DNA of 64,000 nt from Zhongshania aliphaticivorans (GTDB lineage Bacteria; Pseudomonadota; Gammaproteobacteria; Pseudomonadales; Spongiibacteraceae): assembly GCF_902705855.1 (NCBI RefSeq), contig NZ_CACSIJ010000014.1:143519-207518 (forward strand), given 5' to 3'. How positions within the stretch are numbered: the stretch's first letter is position 1; the number at the start of each line of letters is the position of its first letter. Positions 8,537 through 16,113 of the stretch are shown here, piece by piece. The position numbers and the translations under genes are program-made. Under the pieces are notes generated by a model. That model did no database searches and was not told where the DNA came from. It was given only the letters and a program-made list of their open reading frames with translations.

Positions 8537-9973
8537 ATGACACACAGTGTAGAGAAAATCGGCGGCACCTCAATGACCAATTACGACGCGGTTAGAGACA
8601 ATATCGTGCTCGCCGGTGGTGAAGATGGCAATGTTTATGGTCGCATATTTGTCGTCTCCGCCTACGGCGGCGTAACCGATTTACTGTTGGAAAATAAGCG
8701 CAATAGTCATCCTGGTGTTTACGCCCTGTTTGCCGACGATGGCGCAGAAACACTTTGGCGAGATGCCCTGAGCAAAGTGGGTAACACGCTTAAAGAAATT
8801 AATGCCGGTTTGTTTCCTGATGTAGAACAATTAGCAGAAGCAAACAAATATATTGAAGGTCGTTTGTTTGAGGCAGAGCGCTGCATGGATAATTTGCACC
8901 GCCTTTGTCAGCATGGTCATTTTGGTTTGGAAGATCACTTGCTAACGGTGCGTGAAATGTTGGCGAGTATTGGCGAGGCGCACAGCGCATGGAATACCGC
9001 CGCCTTACTAAATCGCGACGGTGTGAATGCGCGCTATGTTGATCTTTCCGGTTGGCGCGCCGACGAGGCCCTGCCTTTAGATGACCATATTAGCGAAGCA
9101 CTTGCTGGTATCGATTTGTCAACCACCTTGCCAATTGTGACGGGATACGCTCATTGCAAAGAGGGCTTAATGGCCAGCTTTGACCGTGGCTATAGCGAAA
9201 TGACATTTAGCCGTATGGCAGTTATTAGTGGCGCACGCGAGGCGGTAATTCATAAAGAATATCACCTTAGCAGTGCAGATCCACGTCTGGTAGGTGCAGA
9301 TAAAGTAGTGCCGATTGGTCGCACAAACTACGACGTAGCTGACCAGCTCGCTAATTTGGGGATGGAGGCAATTCACCCTCGTGCCGCAAAAGGTTTGCGC
9401 CAACAGAAAATTGCACTGCGGGTAAAAAATACCTTTGAGCCGAATCACGCGGGCACTCTAATTGATTGCGATTACCGCAGCGAAAAGCCCTGTGTAGAAA
9501 TTATTGCCGGCCGTAAGCAAGTTTACGCCTTAGAAGTATTCGACCAAGATATGGTCGGTGCACTTTGGCAGTATGAGCAAAAAATACTGGCGGCAATCGA
9601 ACGCTTTAAAGGCACGGTGATTACCAAGGATATTAACGCAAACACGATCACTAATTACCTTGGTGTTAATTTAAAAACGGTTAAACGTATTGTTAGCGCA
9701 GTAAAAGAGCTGTTCCCTAGCGCTGAAGTGAGTACCCGTAAAGTCGCGATTATTTCTGCGATTGGCAGCGATATGCAAGTACCAGGTATGTTGGCTAAAA
9801 CGGTTGCCGCATTGGCATCAGCCAATATCAGCGTATTGGCGATGCACCAATCTATGCGTCAGGTAGATATGCAGTTTGTGGTGAATGAAGACGATTATGA
9901 AATGGGCGTAGCCAGCTTGCACCGTTGTCTTGTTGAAGTACATGACCACGGCGAAGCGATATGCGCAGCATAG
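8537..9973 (+). CDS. ask: Ectoine-operon aspartate kinase (Ask_Ect)
   Basis: This 478-residue aspartokinase supplies aspartyl phosphate for ectoine synthesis. The kinase domain starts with VEKIGGTSM, the family form of the K-x-G-G-T/S motif, and contains IVTGYAHCKEG, SADPRLVG and DVADQLANLGMEAIHPRAAKG. Two ACT-type regions occupy about residues 325-475 (VYALEVFDQDMVG, then VSTRKVAIISAIGSDM). Ectoine-linked aspartate kinases form a separate subgroup that is less inhibited by lysine and threonine; placement here fits. An internal insertion of about 70 residues after the first strand is typical of that subgroup. The gene end overlaps the start of the next gene by 13 bases, so the next gene belongs to the same transcript. 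Confidence 0.95.
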   Translation: MTHSVEKIGGTSMTNYDAVRDNIVLAGGEDGNVYGRIFVVSAYGGVTDLLLENKRNSHPGVYALFADDGAETLWRDALSKVGNTLKEINAGLFPDVEQLAEANKYIEGRLFEAERCMDNLHRLCQHGHFGLEDHLLTVREMLASIGEAHSAWNTAALLNRDGVNARYVDLSGWRADEALPLDDHISEALAGIDLSTTLPIVTGYAHCKEGLMASFDRGYSEMTFSRMAVISGAREAVIHKEYHLSSADPRLVGADKVVPIGRTNYDVADQLANLGMEAIHPRAAKGLRQQKIALRVKNTFEPNHAGTLIDCDYRSEKPCVEIIAGRKQVYALEVFDQDMVGALWQYEQKILAAIERFKGTVITKDINANTITNYLGVNLKTVKRIVSAVKELFPSAEVSTRKVAIISAIGSDMQVPGMLAKTVAALASANISVLAMHQSMRQVDMQFVVNEDDYEMGVASLHRCLVEVHDHGEAICAA

Positions 9974-10854
9974 TAAAAAAACTTTTCGTAATATGCTGCG
10001 TTTGTATTCCGCTGACCTTGTCAGCGGAAGCTGCCAGCAGCCCCAGCGATGAGGCAGTAGATGCGTCTATTAATAAATTAAGTGAGCCACTTTACTCGCC
10101 ATTTATTGAGCGTTATATGCTTGATGAAATCCGCAGTCTACGTATCGATATGGAACGTTCGCATCGAGAAATGGCGGCAGAAGTCGTTGATCGCGAACTA
10201 GGTGCTGCCGACAAGGCAGTGTCTTATGCCACGAGCACAGTTACCTATTTTTTCTATTTAATTGCGGCGGTGAGTTCTGCGTTGGTGTTAATTGGTTGGA
10301 ACTCAATTCGCGATATTAAAGATAAGGTCCACAAAGTAGCCAATGAGCAAGTGGCAGAGTTGGTTGAAGAATACGAAAAGCGTTTGCGCACAATAGAAAA
10401 ACAATTAAAGCAAGAAACCGCACATATAGAGTCTAATCGCGAAGAAATCACCCTTACCCAAGAAATGCATTCTCTTTGGTTGCGTGCCAGTCAGGAATCT
10501 AGCCCTGCCGGGAAAATTGCGATTTATGATCAAATACTCGCGTTGCGTAAAGATGACATCGAAGCCATAACTTACAAGGCAGACGCGGCGCTAGATCAGA
10601 ACGAGCCCCAGTGGGCAATAAATCTATGCCATCAAGCATTGGTTTTAGACGACGCAAATGCCCATGCTTTTTATCAATTAGCATGTGCGCACACCTGCCA
10701 AGGTAATTTAGATGATGCTGCGCGTTATTTTACTCACGCTGTGGCGCAGTCTGAATCTTACCGAGACGAACTGCACCGAGATCCGGCTTTGTCTGAGCTG
10801 CGAGAGCACCCTTTATTAATTGAACTACTTACACCGATAGCGACAAACGCATAA
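9961..10854 (+). CDS. Membrane-anchored coiled-coil/TPR protein of the ectoine operon, function unknown
   Basis: The 297-residue product is not a recognised ectoine protein. It begins with a signal peptide (about 1-24, ending LSAEAAS), then a short periplasmic region (25-90), one membrane helix (about 93-113, TYFFYLIAAVSSALVLIGW), a charged coiled coil (about 115-165, rich in K, E and Q) and a C-terminal helical repeat region (about 175-275) with TPR character: YDQILALRKDDIEAITYKA, INLCHQALVLDDANAHAFYQ, CHTCQGNLDDAARYFTHAV in outline. The soluble repeats would face the cytoplasm. Its ATG lies inside the last codons of ask, so translation is coupled. A role as membrane scaffold or osmotic sensor is speculation from architecture and place. 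Confidence 0.85.
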   Translation: MRSIVKKLFVICCVCIPLTLSAEAASSPSDEAVDASINKLSEPLYSPFIERYMLDEIRSLRIDMERSHREMAAEVVDRELGAADKAVSYATSTVTYFFYLIAAVSSALVLIGWNSIRDIKDKVHKVANEQVAELVEEYEKRLRTIEKQLKQETAHIESNREEITLTQEMHSLWLRASQESSPAGKIAIYDQILALRKDDIEAITYKADAALDQNEPQWAINLCHQALVLDDANAHAFYQLACAHTCQGNLDDAARYFTHAVAQSESYRDELHRDPALSELREHPLLIELLTPIATNA

Positions 10855-10897
10855 GTCATCACGGAAACCAATACCTGCAAACATCACGGAATTAAAT

Positions 10898-12319
10898 ATG
10901 ATAACAGCCTGGAGTTTTGCCGCCTTTCTCAGTGTATTTGTGCTTATTGGTTTGTCGTCTTTATTTTTTAATACCCACCAAAGCAAAGACTATTATCTAG
11001 CTAGTAACACCGTTAAGCCATGGTTGGTTGGCTTGTCTGCGGTGGCAACTAATAACAGTGGTTATATGTTTATTGGGGTCATTGGCTATACCTACACAGT
11101 GGGTCTGTCGGCGTTCTGGGTGATGGTCGGCTGGATTTTTGGTGACTTCCTTGCCTCCCACTTTGTACATAAAAAATTGCGTGGCATGACGGAGAAAAGC
11201 GGCGAAGTAAGCTATCTCGGTGTGTTGGCAAACTGGAATGGCAGCATATTGCCTGGCTATCAACGGCTTGCCGCACTGATTTGCCTATTGCTTCTTACCG
11301 CTTACGCGGCGGCGCAATTATTGGCGGGTAGCAAGGCCTTGCATGTATTGTTTGATTGGCCGACATGGGCCGGCGCGGTGTGTGGTGCAGTGCTAGTCGC
11401 AGTGTATTGCTTGGCCGGCGGCATTCGGGCGTCCATATGGACAGATGCGGCCCAGTCAGTAGTGATGATTACCGCCATGGGTATACTCATGTGGGTAGCC
11501 ATCGCAAATTTAGGCGGCGTATCAGCAACAGTTAGCGCGCTACAAGATGTACCAAATTACATGGATTGGTTCCCAGAAGATCTCGCCTTCCCCGGCGTAC
11601 CGGGAGCCTTCCTATTTGCATTGGGTTGGCTGTTCGCGGGCCTTTCGGTTGTTGGTCAGCCCCATGTGATGGTGCGCTTTATGGCATTGAGCAGTGGCGA
11701 CGATATGAACCGCGCAAGAGCGTGGTATTACCTGTGGTTTACCGCATTCTATTTAATGGCGACAACGGTTGGCTTGCTCTCACGCCTATATTTGCCAGAG
11801 GTAGGTAGCTTTGATGCCGAGTTAGCATTGCCGACTATGGCACAAACTTTATTACCTCCGGTATTGGTTGGCCTTATTCTCGCGGGTATTTTTGCCGCAA
11901 CATTATCCACCGCCGACTCTTTAATTCTTAGCTCGTCTGCTGCATTTACCCACGACCTAATGCCCAATAATATTGAGCGCCCGTTTTTGATTAAAGCCTC
12001 TACTTTGGGTGTGTGTATTCTGGCCTTGGCTTGGGCTTTACTCAGTGCGCAGAGCGTATTCGCGATGGTGGTGATGGCGTGGTCAGGTTTGGCCAGCGCC
12101 TTTGTTCCTATGCTAGCGGTACTGATTTTTGGCGGCCGACCAAGCCAGAGTGTTGCCATTGCAATGAGCTGTGTGGGCATAACAACTGCCCTAGCATGGC
12201 GATACTTTGATTTACACAATATGGTTTATGAAGGCTTGCCGGGCATTCTTGCAGGGGTGTTGGTGTACTGGTTGGCGAAGCCTTTTGTTAAAAAGACCGG
12301 CTCTGTTGTTGGGGCTTAA
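10898..12319 (+). CDS. Sodium:solute symporter (SSS family, PutP-like)
   Basis: The 473-residue product has about 13 hydrophobic helices and SSS signatures: SKDYYLASNTVKPWLVGLSA, NNSGYMFIGVIGYTYTVG, GGIRASIWTDAAQSVVMI and GIFAATLSTADSLILSSSA, the last being the conserved sodium-site helix. The closest characterised relatives by motif are proline and pantothenate transporters. It lies 43 bases after the TPR gene at the end of the ectoine operon, so uptake of a compatible solute (ectoine, proline or similar) driven by sodium is the likely task. Substrate cannot be told from sequence alone. A perfect 16-bp hairpin follows the stop. Confidence 0.92.
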   Translation: MITAWSFAAFLSVFVLIGLSSLFFNTHQSKDYYLASNTVKPWLVGLSAVATNNSGYMFIGVIGYTYTVGLSAFWVMVGWIFGDFLASHFVHKKLRGMTEKSGEVSYLGVLANWNGSILPGYQRLAALICLLLLTAYAAAQLLAGSKALHVLFDWPTWAGAVCGAVLVAVYCLAGGIRASIWTDAAQSVVMITAMGILMWVAIANLGGVSATVSALQDVPNYMDWFPEDLAFPGVPGAFLFALGWLFAGLSVVGQPHVMVRFMALSSGDDMNRARAWYYLWFTAFYLMATTVGLLSRLYLPEVGSFDAELALPTMAQTLLPPVLVGLILAGIFAATLSTADSLILSSSAAFTHDLMPNNIERPFLIKASTLGVCILALAWALLSAQSVFAMVVMAWSGLASAFVPMLAVLIFGGRPSQSVAIAMSCVGITTALAWRYFDLHNMVYEGLPGILAGVLVYWLAKPFVKKTGSVVGA

Positions 12320-12350
12320 AAATTATTTAAAGTGCGGCAATTTCTTTACT

Positions 12351-12388
12351 TAAACCATAAAATGGCAGCATGGCCATTTTATGGTTTA
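12351..12388. terminator. Perfect 16-bp hairpin after the ectoine operon (probable bidirectional terminator)
   Basis: TAAACCATAAAATGGC (12351-12366) is matched exactly by its reverse complement at 12373-12388, around a six-base loop. AT-rich ends on both sides can give U-runs in either direction, so it may end both the ectoine operon and the small minus-strand gene at 12450-12620. Confidence 0.75.
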
Positions 12389-12449
12389 TAACTGTTTTGC
12401 TAGACGTTGGGCAGAAATTTTATGCTGAATACAGCGTGCCGGTCTCCCC

Positions 12450-12620
12450 TTAGTCTTTTTTCTCAATAGTTATTTCAAGTGATTTGGTATTGCCAGCAAA
12501 CCACTTTTGAACATACAAAGAACCAATGATGGGAGGGGTTCCATCATCTGGAATTTCTTTATAACGCACACTATTTTTTGTTTCTTTCTCGTACTCAAAC
12601 TGCACTATTTTTTTCGTCAT
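12450..12620 (-). CDS. Small hypothetical protein, 56 residues
   Basis: A minus-strand frame runs from the ATG at 12620 to TAA at 12450-12452 and encodes MTKKIVQFEYEKETKNSVRY at its start, with the core DDGTPPIIGSLYVQKWF near the middle and a strand-forming, charged C-terminus (LEITIEKKD). The composition (lysine/glutamate rich, with a conserved-looking PPIIGSLYVQ turn) is typical of small bacterial beta proteins; I recall similar short hypothetical proteins in other genomes but can name no function. There is only a weak ribosome site (ATGAGAAA). It is convergent with the ectoine operon and follows the DUF2254 gene on the same strand. Confidence 0.7.
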   Translation of the reverse strand: MTKKIVQFEYEKETKNSVRYKEIPDDGTPPIIGSLYVQKWFAGNTKSLEITIEKKD

Positions 12621-12681
12621 ACTATTTTCTCATTAAGTTATTTTTTGTTGAACAGTGGCAATGATGTAGCTCGCGATCTTA

Positions 12682-13950
12682 TTATGAAGCAGTGGGTTCA
12701 GCGAACTGCGCAGCATCTTGAACAAGCTTCAAGTCCTCTTCTACATTAAGTGCCAGCCGCGCACGTTTCAGCGCCAGTCGGCCATGATATTCGGCGGCAT
12801 TTCGCATTTCCGGGTCGCCGATTGATGCAAGAGAATCCAGTACTTTTTGTAAGCGCAGGGCCACTTCAACAAAACCGGCACCGTCTCTAGCAATTGCCGT
12901 AAAGGCGTCATCGAACATGTCTTGAATCGATAGCGCGGGCACTTCTACGCGGTCGTAGCTTGGCGTCTGCTCCTCTTCAGCCGCTGCGGAGTCATTCCAC
13001 AGCGTAAAGAGGCGTAGCAGTGTTCCAGTGATATGGATCGCGGTACCGGGATCATTGACGGCGGGAGAAAGCGCGCGGCCGGCAATTTCTGACAGAACTA
13101 CCAAGCCAAATCGCGGATCGTCGTCGAAGCGGCGAATAGGGCCTATTTCAAATGACTCGATAAGTCGCGTGTAATCAATGTCGCAGTCGCCGCTAACGTA
13201 GGCTAATGGCCGGCTTGGTGCGGCTAAGACACCAGGTAAGGCAGCCACTACCACCCGCACATCGACTTGCTCCGCCCAGGCTTGGAGAGCGGCGATATCC
13301 ACATGTTGAATGTAACCGACATCCGCTGCGAACACGGCATGTCCGCGTGCTTGGGAGCTCACTGAGGTGCCGCGAAGGTGTGGCTCAGCCCGTCGTCGCT
13401 TTAATGCGGCCGCAGTGGCACTCTCAACTTTAGCGATGGTTGATCCCATACGGCCAAGACGTGCGATGCCATCGACCCAGCGTACAAATGTAATAATAAC
13501 GGTGCCGAATATGGTCACCGTCAGGACAAAGAGAATAAAGAGACCGGCGGTTTCGAAGTAGTCGTTCTTGACTGCCGTGAGAGCGACGATACTGAATATG
13601 AATGAACCAACAAAAGTCGACAGCGCGTTTTGTGATGCGTCGTCGGCAACCACTAAAGTGAATGATCGCGGCGTGGCGGTGCTGGCGGCTGAGGCGTAGG
13701 CCGATACCATCGATGCCACCGAAAATGTGGCAATGACCAGCATGCTGGCGGCCATGATGGACAGCAGCGCTTCAATAGAGTCCGCCATAATGACCGGCGC
13801 TATTTGTGCAAACGCAGTGCCGTCGGCAAGTTTTGCGCCGAATGCCGCTGCGATTGACAACAGGCAAACGGTTAATGGCCTCACCCAAAGTCGGGCGCGA
13901 AGCCGATTGATGAAAAACCTAGCGCGATCGGTTGACATGAACAATGTCAT
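12682..13950 (-). CDS. DUF2254 family membrane protein
   Basis: A 422-residue protein with N-terminal membrane helices at about residues 25-50, 60-85, 105-130 and 140-160, followed by a large soluble cytoplasmic part. Typical DUF2254 segments are RPLTVCLLSIAAAFGAKL near the start, ASTATPRSFTLVVADDASQ, and EIAGRALSPAVNDPGTAIHI in the soluble domain. A good AAGGAG site lies seven bases before the ATG at 13950, which settles the start. The family has no firm function; four-helix placement suggests a channel or transport-associated protein. It is a single gene with no obvious partner. Confidence 0.88.
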   Translation of the reverse strand: MTLFMSTDRARFFINRLRARLWVRPLTVCLLSIAAAFGAKLADGTAFAQIAPVIMADSIEALLSIMAASMLVIATFSVASMVSAYASAASTATPRSFTLVVADDASQNALSTFVGSFIFSIVALTAVKNDYFETAGLFILFVLTVTIFGTVIITFVRWVDGIARLGRMGSTIAKVESATAAALKRRRAEPHLRGTSVSSQARGHAVFAADVGYIQHVDIAALQAWAEQVDVRVVVAALPGVLAAPSRPLAYVSGDCDIDYTRLIESFEIGPIRRFDDDPRFGLVVLSEIAGRALSPAVNDPGTAIHITGTLLRLFTLWNDSAAAEEEQTPSYDRVEVPALSIQDMFDDAFTAIARDGAGFVEVALRLQKVLDSLASIGDPEMRNAAEYHGRLALKRARLALNVEEDLKLVQDAAQFAEPTAS

Positions 13951-14324
13951 TTCAGTCTCCTTTGCGCGGATTAATGAGGCTGGCGACTAAGGTATCTAAT
14001 CTCAGGGAGCGTCGTCGATCTACTATTGTTAGCCATTTAATATTCATGTGAAATTTTTCGTCGATCGTTAATTTTTATATCACGGTACTAGCACGGCATC
14101 TCAATTTCCTATGCCAGCTACTATACAGTAGCGCTTTCACGGTGCATCTACCTTAACTTTTCGCGCCAGTGAACACGTTTGATACCCGCGACCGGACAGT
14201 GGGTAAGCTGTTGTAGCTTGCATAAATATAAGCGATTTATAAATTAAAACGCCCAAAATTAATGGGTGGAATAACTAGCGCGGTATAAACTCACTGTAAA
14301 ACGTCGCGTAGAGTTTATGTCCTT
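13951..14324. other. Intergenic region with no recognised gene
   Basis: This 374-base AT-rich stretch separates divergent genes for the DUF2254 and DUF3465 proteins and must hold both promoters. It contains hexamers resembling promoter boxes near 14211-14244 but none at a convincing spacing. No coding frame with a ribosome site was found. Confidence 0.5.
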
Positions 14325-14801
14325 ATGAAGAAGTCGATTTTTGCTGCGTTGCTTGTGGTGGCGCTGTACCAAGTTTACCAACAGAATCCACAGTTTGCTG
14401 AACAGGTTCAGGCGGTATTACCAGCAGGCTTAGCGCCCAATGCGCCGGGTAGTCGTGCTGAAGCAGCCGGAGAGCGGCAATTAGCCGAGGCTTATCAAAA
14501 CCGAGTCAGCGATGTTCAGGTGGGCGGTAGCGGCCGAGTGATCAAGATTTTAGCGGATGACACCAAGGGTAGTCGCCACCAAAAATTCATTCTTAAACTC
14601 GTCTCCGGTCAAACGCTATTGGTTGCTCACAATATCGATTTAGCGCCTCGCCTTGATGGTTTGCGCGTAGGCGATAGCGTCACATTCTATGGTGAATACG
14701 AGTGGAATAAGCACGGTGGGGTCTTGCATTGGACACACCACGACCCCGCCGCAAGACATGTTGGTGGCTGGTTAGAGCTTCATGGCCGACGTTATCAATA
14801 A
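14325..14801 (+). CDS. DUF3465 domain protein
   Basis: A 158-residue exported or membrane-anchored protein: an N-terminal hydrophobic segment (MKKSIFAALLVVALYQVYQ) precedes a variable linker and a compact beta domain at about residues 55-158. The latter shows DUF3465 features: GSGRVIKILADDTKGSRHQKF, LVAHNIDLAPRL, GDSVTFYGEYEWN and HWTHHDPAARHVGGWLEL. The histidine- and tryptophan-rich end suggests an OB-like nucleic-acid or metal-binding fold, but no activity is known. The stop lies three bases from the stop of the convergent TauE/SafE gene. Confidence 0.9.
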   Translation: MKKSIFAALLVVALYQVYQQNPQFAEQVQAVLPAGLAPNAPGSRAEAAGERQLAEAYQNRVSDVQVGGSGRVIKILADDTKGSRHQKFILKLVSGQTLLVAHNIDLAPRLDGLRVGDSVTFYGEYEWNKHGGVLHWTHHDPAARHVGGWLELHGRRYQ

Positions 14802-14804
14802 CAC

Positions 14805-15581
14805 CTAACCTTCTAGCGCTTTCCATAGCCCCAAGGCGCTTATCAATAATAGTGTTATACCCAATACCCTAAAAAATACGGGTGTTTCTGCTTTTAGCAT
14901 GCGCTCGTGGAAGCGCAGGCCAATAAAATGACCGATGGCGGCGCAGGGCAATAACCAGAGATGATGAATTAGCTGCAAGCTCACACCGGCATAAATAAAT
15001 GCCGCGAGTTTAATGCTGACTAAAATAAACCACAGTGCAAATAAAGTGTCGCGCAGACGCTCGCGGGCGACGTGTTGTGCGGCTACGGCAATAATCAAAG
15101 GTGCGCCGATAAGTGAGGTGCCGCTTATATAGCCGCCGGCCATTAAAAATATGGCGTCGACAAATTTGCTATTACTTTTGAAGGGTTTATTGGCAATGTA
15201 GGTGATGGCGTAAACCGATACCACCACAAAAATAATAATGCTGAGAATATTGGCAGGCATGGTGATCAAACCAAAAACCCCCAGTAGTTTTGGAACAATC
15301 ATTATCGCGAGCATATACCTAAGATAGGGCCAGTCGACGGTGCTTTTGTGAGTGCGCTGGGCGGCGGTAGATTTGCGGTTATTTAGCGCCAGCGTAATTG
15401 ATGAAAAAAATAATAACTGAACTGAAATTAAAGGTAGAAACACCAAGGGCTGATTGTGAACCAGAAGCAAAAACGGCAGCGACAATACCGCGCCGCCAAA
15501 GCCTAAGCCAGAGCGGACAAAGCCGCTCCAGATGAAAATCAAACCAATCAGTAAATACTGATAATAGTGAAGGTCAGACAT
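14805..15581 (-). CDS. TauE/SafE family sulfite exporter-like permease
   Basis: The 258-residue product has seven to eight membrane helices and the two half-repeats of the TauE/SafE family: the first begins IFIWSGFVRSGLGFGGAVLS, the second FLMAGGYISGTSLIGAPL. Members export sulfite, sulfoacetate or other organosulfonates, or act as general anion permeases. No sulfonate-degrading gene is adjacent and the sulfide operon of this window lies 24 kb away, so the substrate is unknown. Confidence 0.9.
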   Translation of the reverse strand: MSDLHYYQYLLIGLIFIWSGFVRSGLGFGGAVLSLPFLLLVHNQPLVFLPLISVQLLFFSSITLALNNRKSTAAQRTHKSTVDWPYLRYMLAIMIVPKLLGVFGLITMPANILSIIIFVVVSVYAITYIANKPFKSNSKFVDAIFLMAGGYISGTSLIGAPLIIAVAAQHVARERLRDTLFALWFILVSIKLAAFIYAGVSLQLIHHLWLLPCAAIGHFIGLRFHERMLKAETPVFFRVLGITLLLISALGLWKALEG

Positions 15582-15794
15582 TGGAATCCAAAGAGTTTGG
15601 GTGATCTAAAGGCAAATGCGAAGAAGGCAAATTGTAAGGCGCAGCGCCATGTATTGGTAGCATTGGCTTATATTGGGACAATATTTATTTTTTGATTTCT
15701 GCCCTCGCCTATAGCTAATGGTAGCAAAGGGCGTACTCTGGAGGAGCCACAGTTGACGCCGTGGCATCTCAAAGATCTATTCGCTTTATCGGCT

Positions 15795-15817
15795 GATGAC
15801 TTCTCAACGAAGTCGTC
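15795..15817 (+). promoter_or_regulatory. Hairpin just upstream of the small lysine-rich gene
   Basis: GATGACTTC (15795-15803) can pair with GAAGTCGTC (15809-15817), nine pairs including one G-U, around a five-base loop. It ends 13 bases before the GGAG ribosome site of the gene at 15842 and so may affect its translation or mark the 5' end of the messenger. Function is inferred. Confidence 0.4.
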
Positions 15818-15841
15818 ACCTCACAGAATGGAGTTCGGCAA

Positions 15842-15961
15842 ATGAGTAAAGAACAGAAGAGTAATAAAGAAACGAAGAAAAAGCCGCTGTTAACACAGAA
15901 AGAAAAGAAATTAGCAAAGAAGGATAAAATGAGCACGACCAAAAGCTCGCCTTTCTCCTGA
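15842..15961 (+). CDS. Small lysine-rich protein, 39 residues
   Basis: The frame starts at ATG 15842, eight bases after GGAG (15830-15833), and ends with TGA at 15959-15961. The product starts MSKEQKSNKETKKKPLL and has about 14 lysines in 39 residues, so it is strongly basic and probably unstructured when free. Such short lysine-rich proteins in gammaproteobacteria are often annotated as hypothetical; nucleic-acid or ribosome binding is possible from the charge only. Hairpins lie on both sides (15795-15817 and 15974-15995), which supports an independent small transcript. The rest of the 530-base gap between the TauE/SafE gene and the sigma factor holds nothing else I can recognise. Confidence 0.6.
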   Translation: MSKEQKSNKETKKKPLLTQKEKKLAKKDKMSTTKSSPFS

Positions 15962-15973
15962 TAAGAAACGAAT

Positions 15974-15995
15974 TGTAGGTGTCTTGGCACCTACA
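15974..15995 (+). terminator. Hairpin downstream of the small lysine-rich gene
   Basis: TGTAGGTG and CACCTACA form an 8-bp perfect stem with a six-base loop, beginning 12 bases after the stop codon at 15961. The following bases are only moderately T-rich (TTCCTTGT), so termination may be weak. Confidence 0.5.
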
Positions 15996-16113
15996 TTCCT
16001 TGTGCAGAACACCTTCACCGCCTAGCCCATCTATAAACACCGTCTTCCGCTGCTGCCTTCCGCTAAGGGCTGGGTTAGTATTGGCATAAATTCTAAACAG
16101 CAGAGATCTGACG

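Noticed and set aside
11749-12219. 156-residue minus-strand frame
   Set aside because: Antisense to the symporter gene; its composition is that of a shadow frame.
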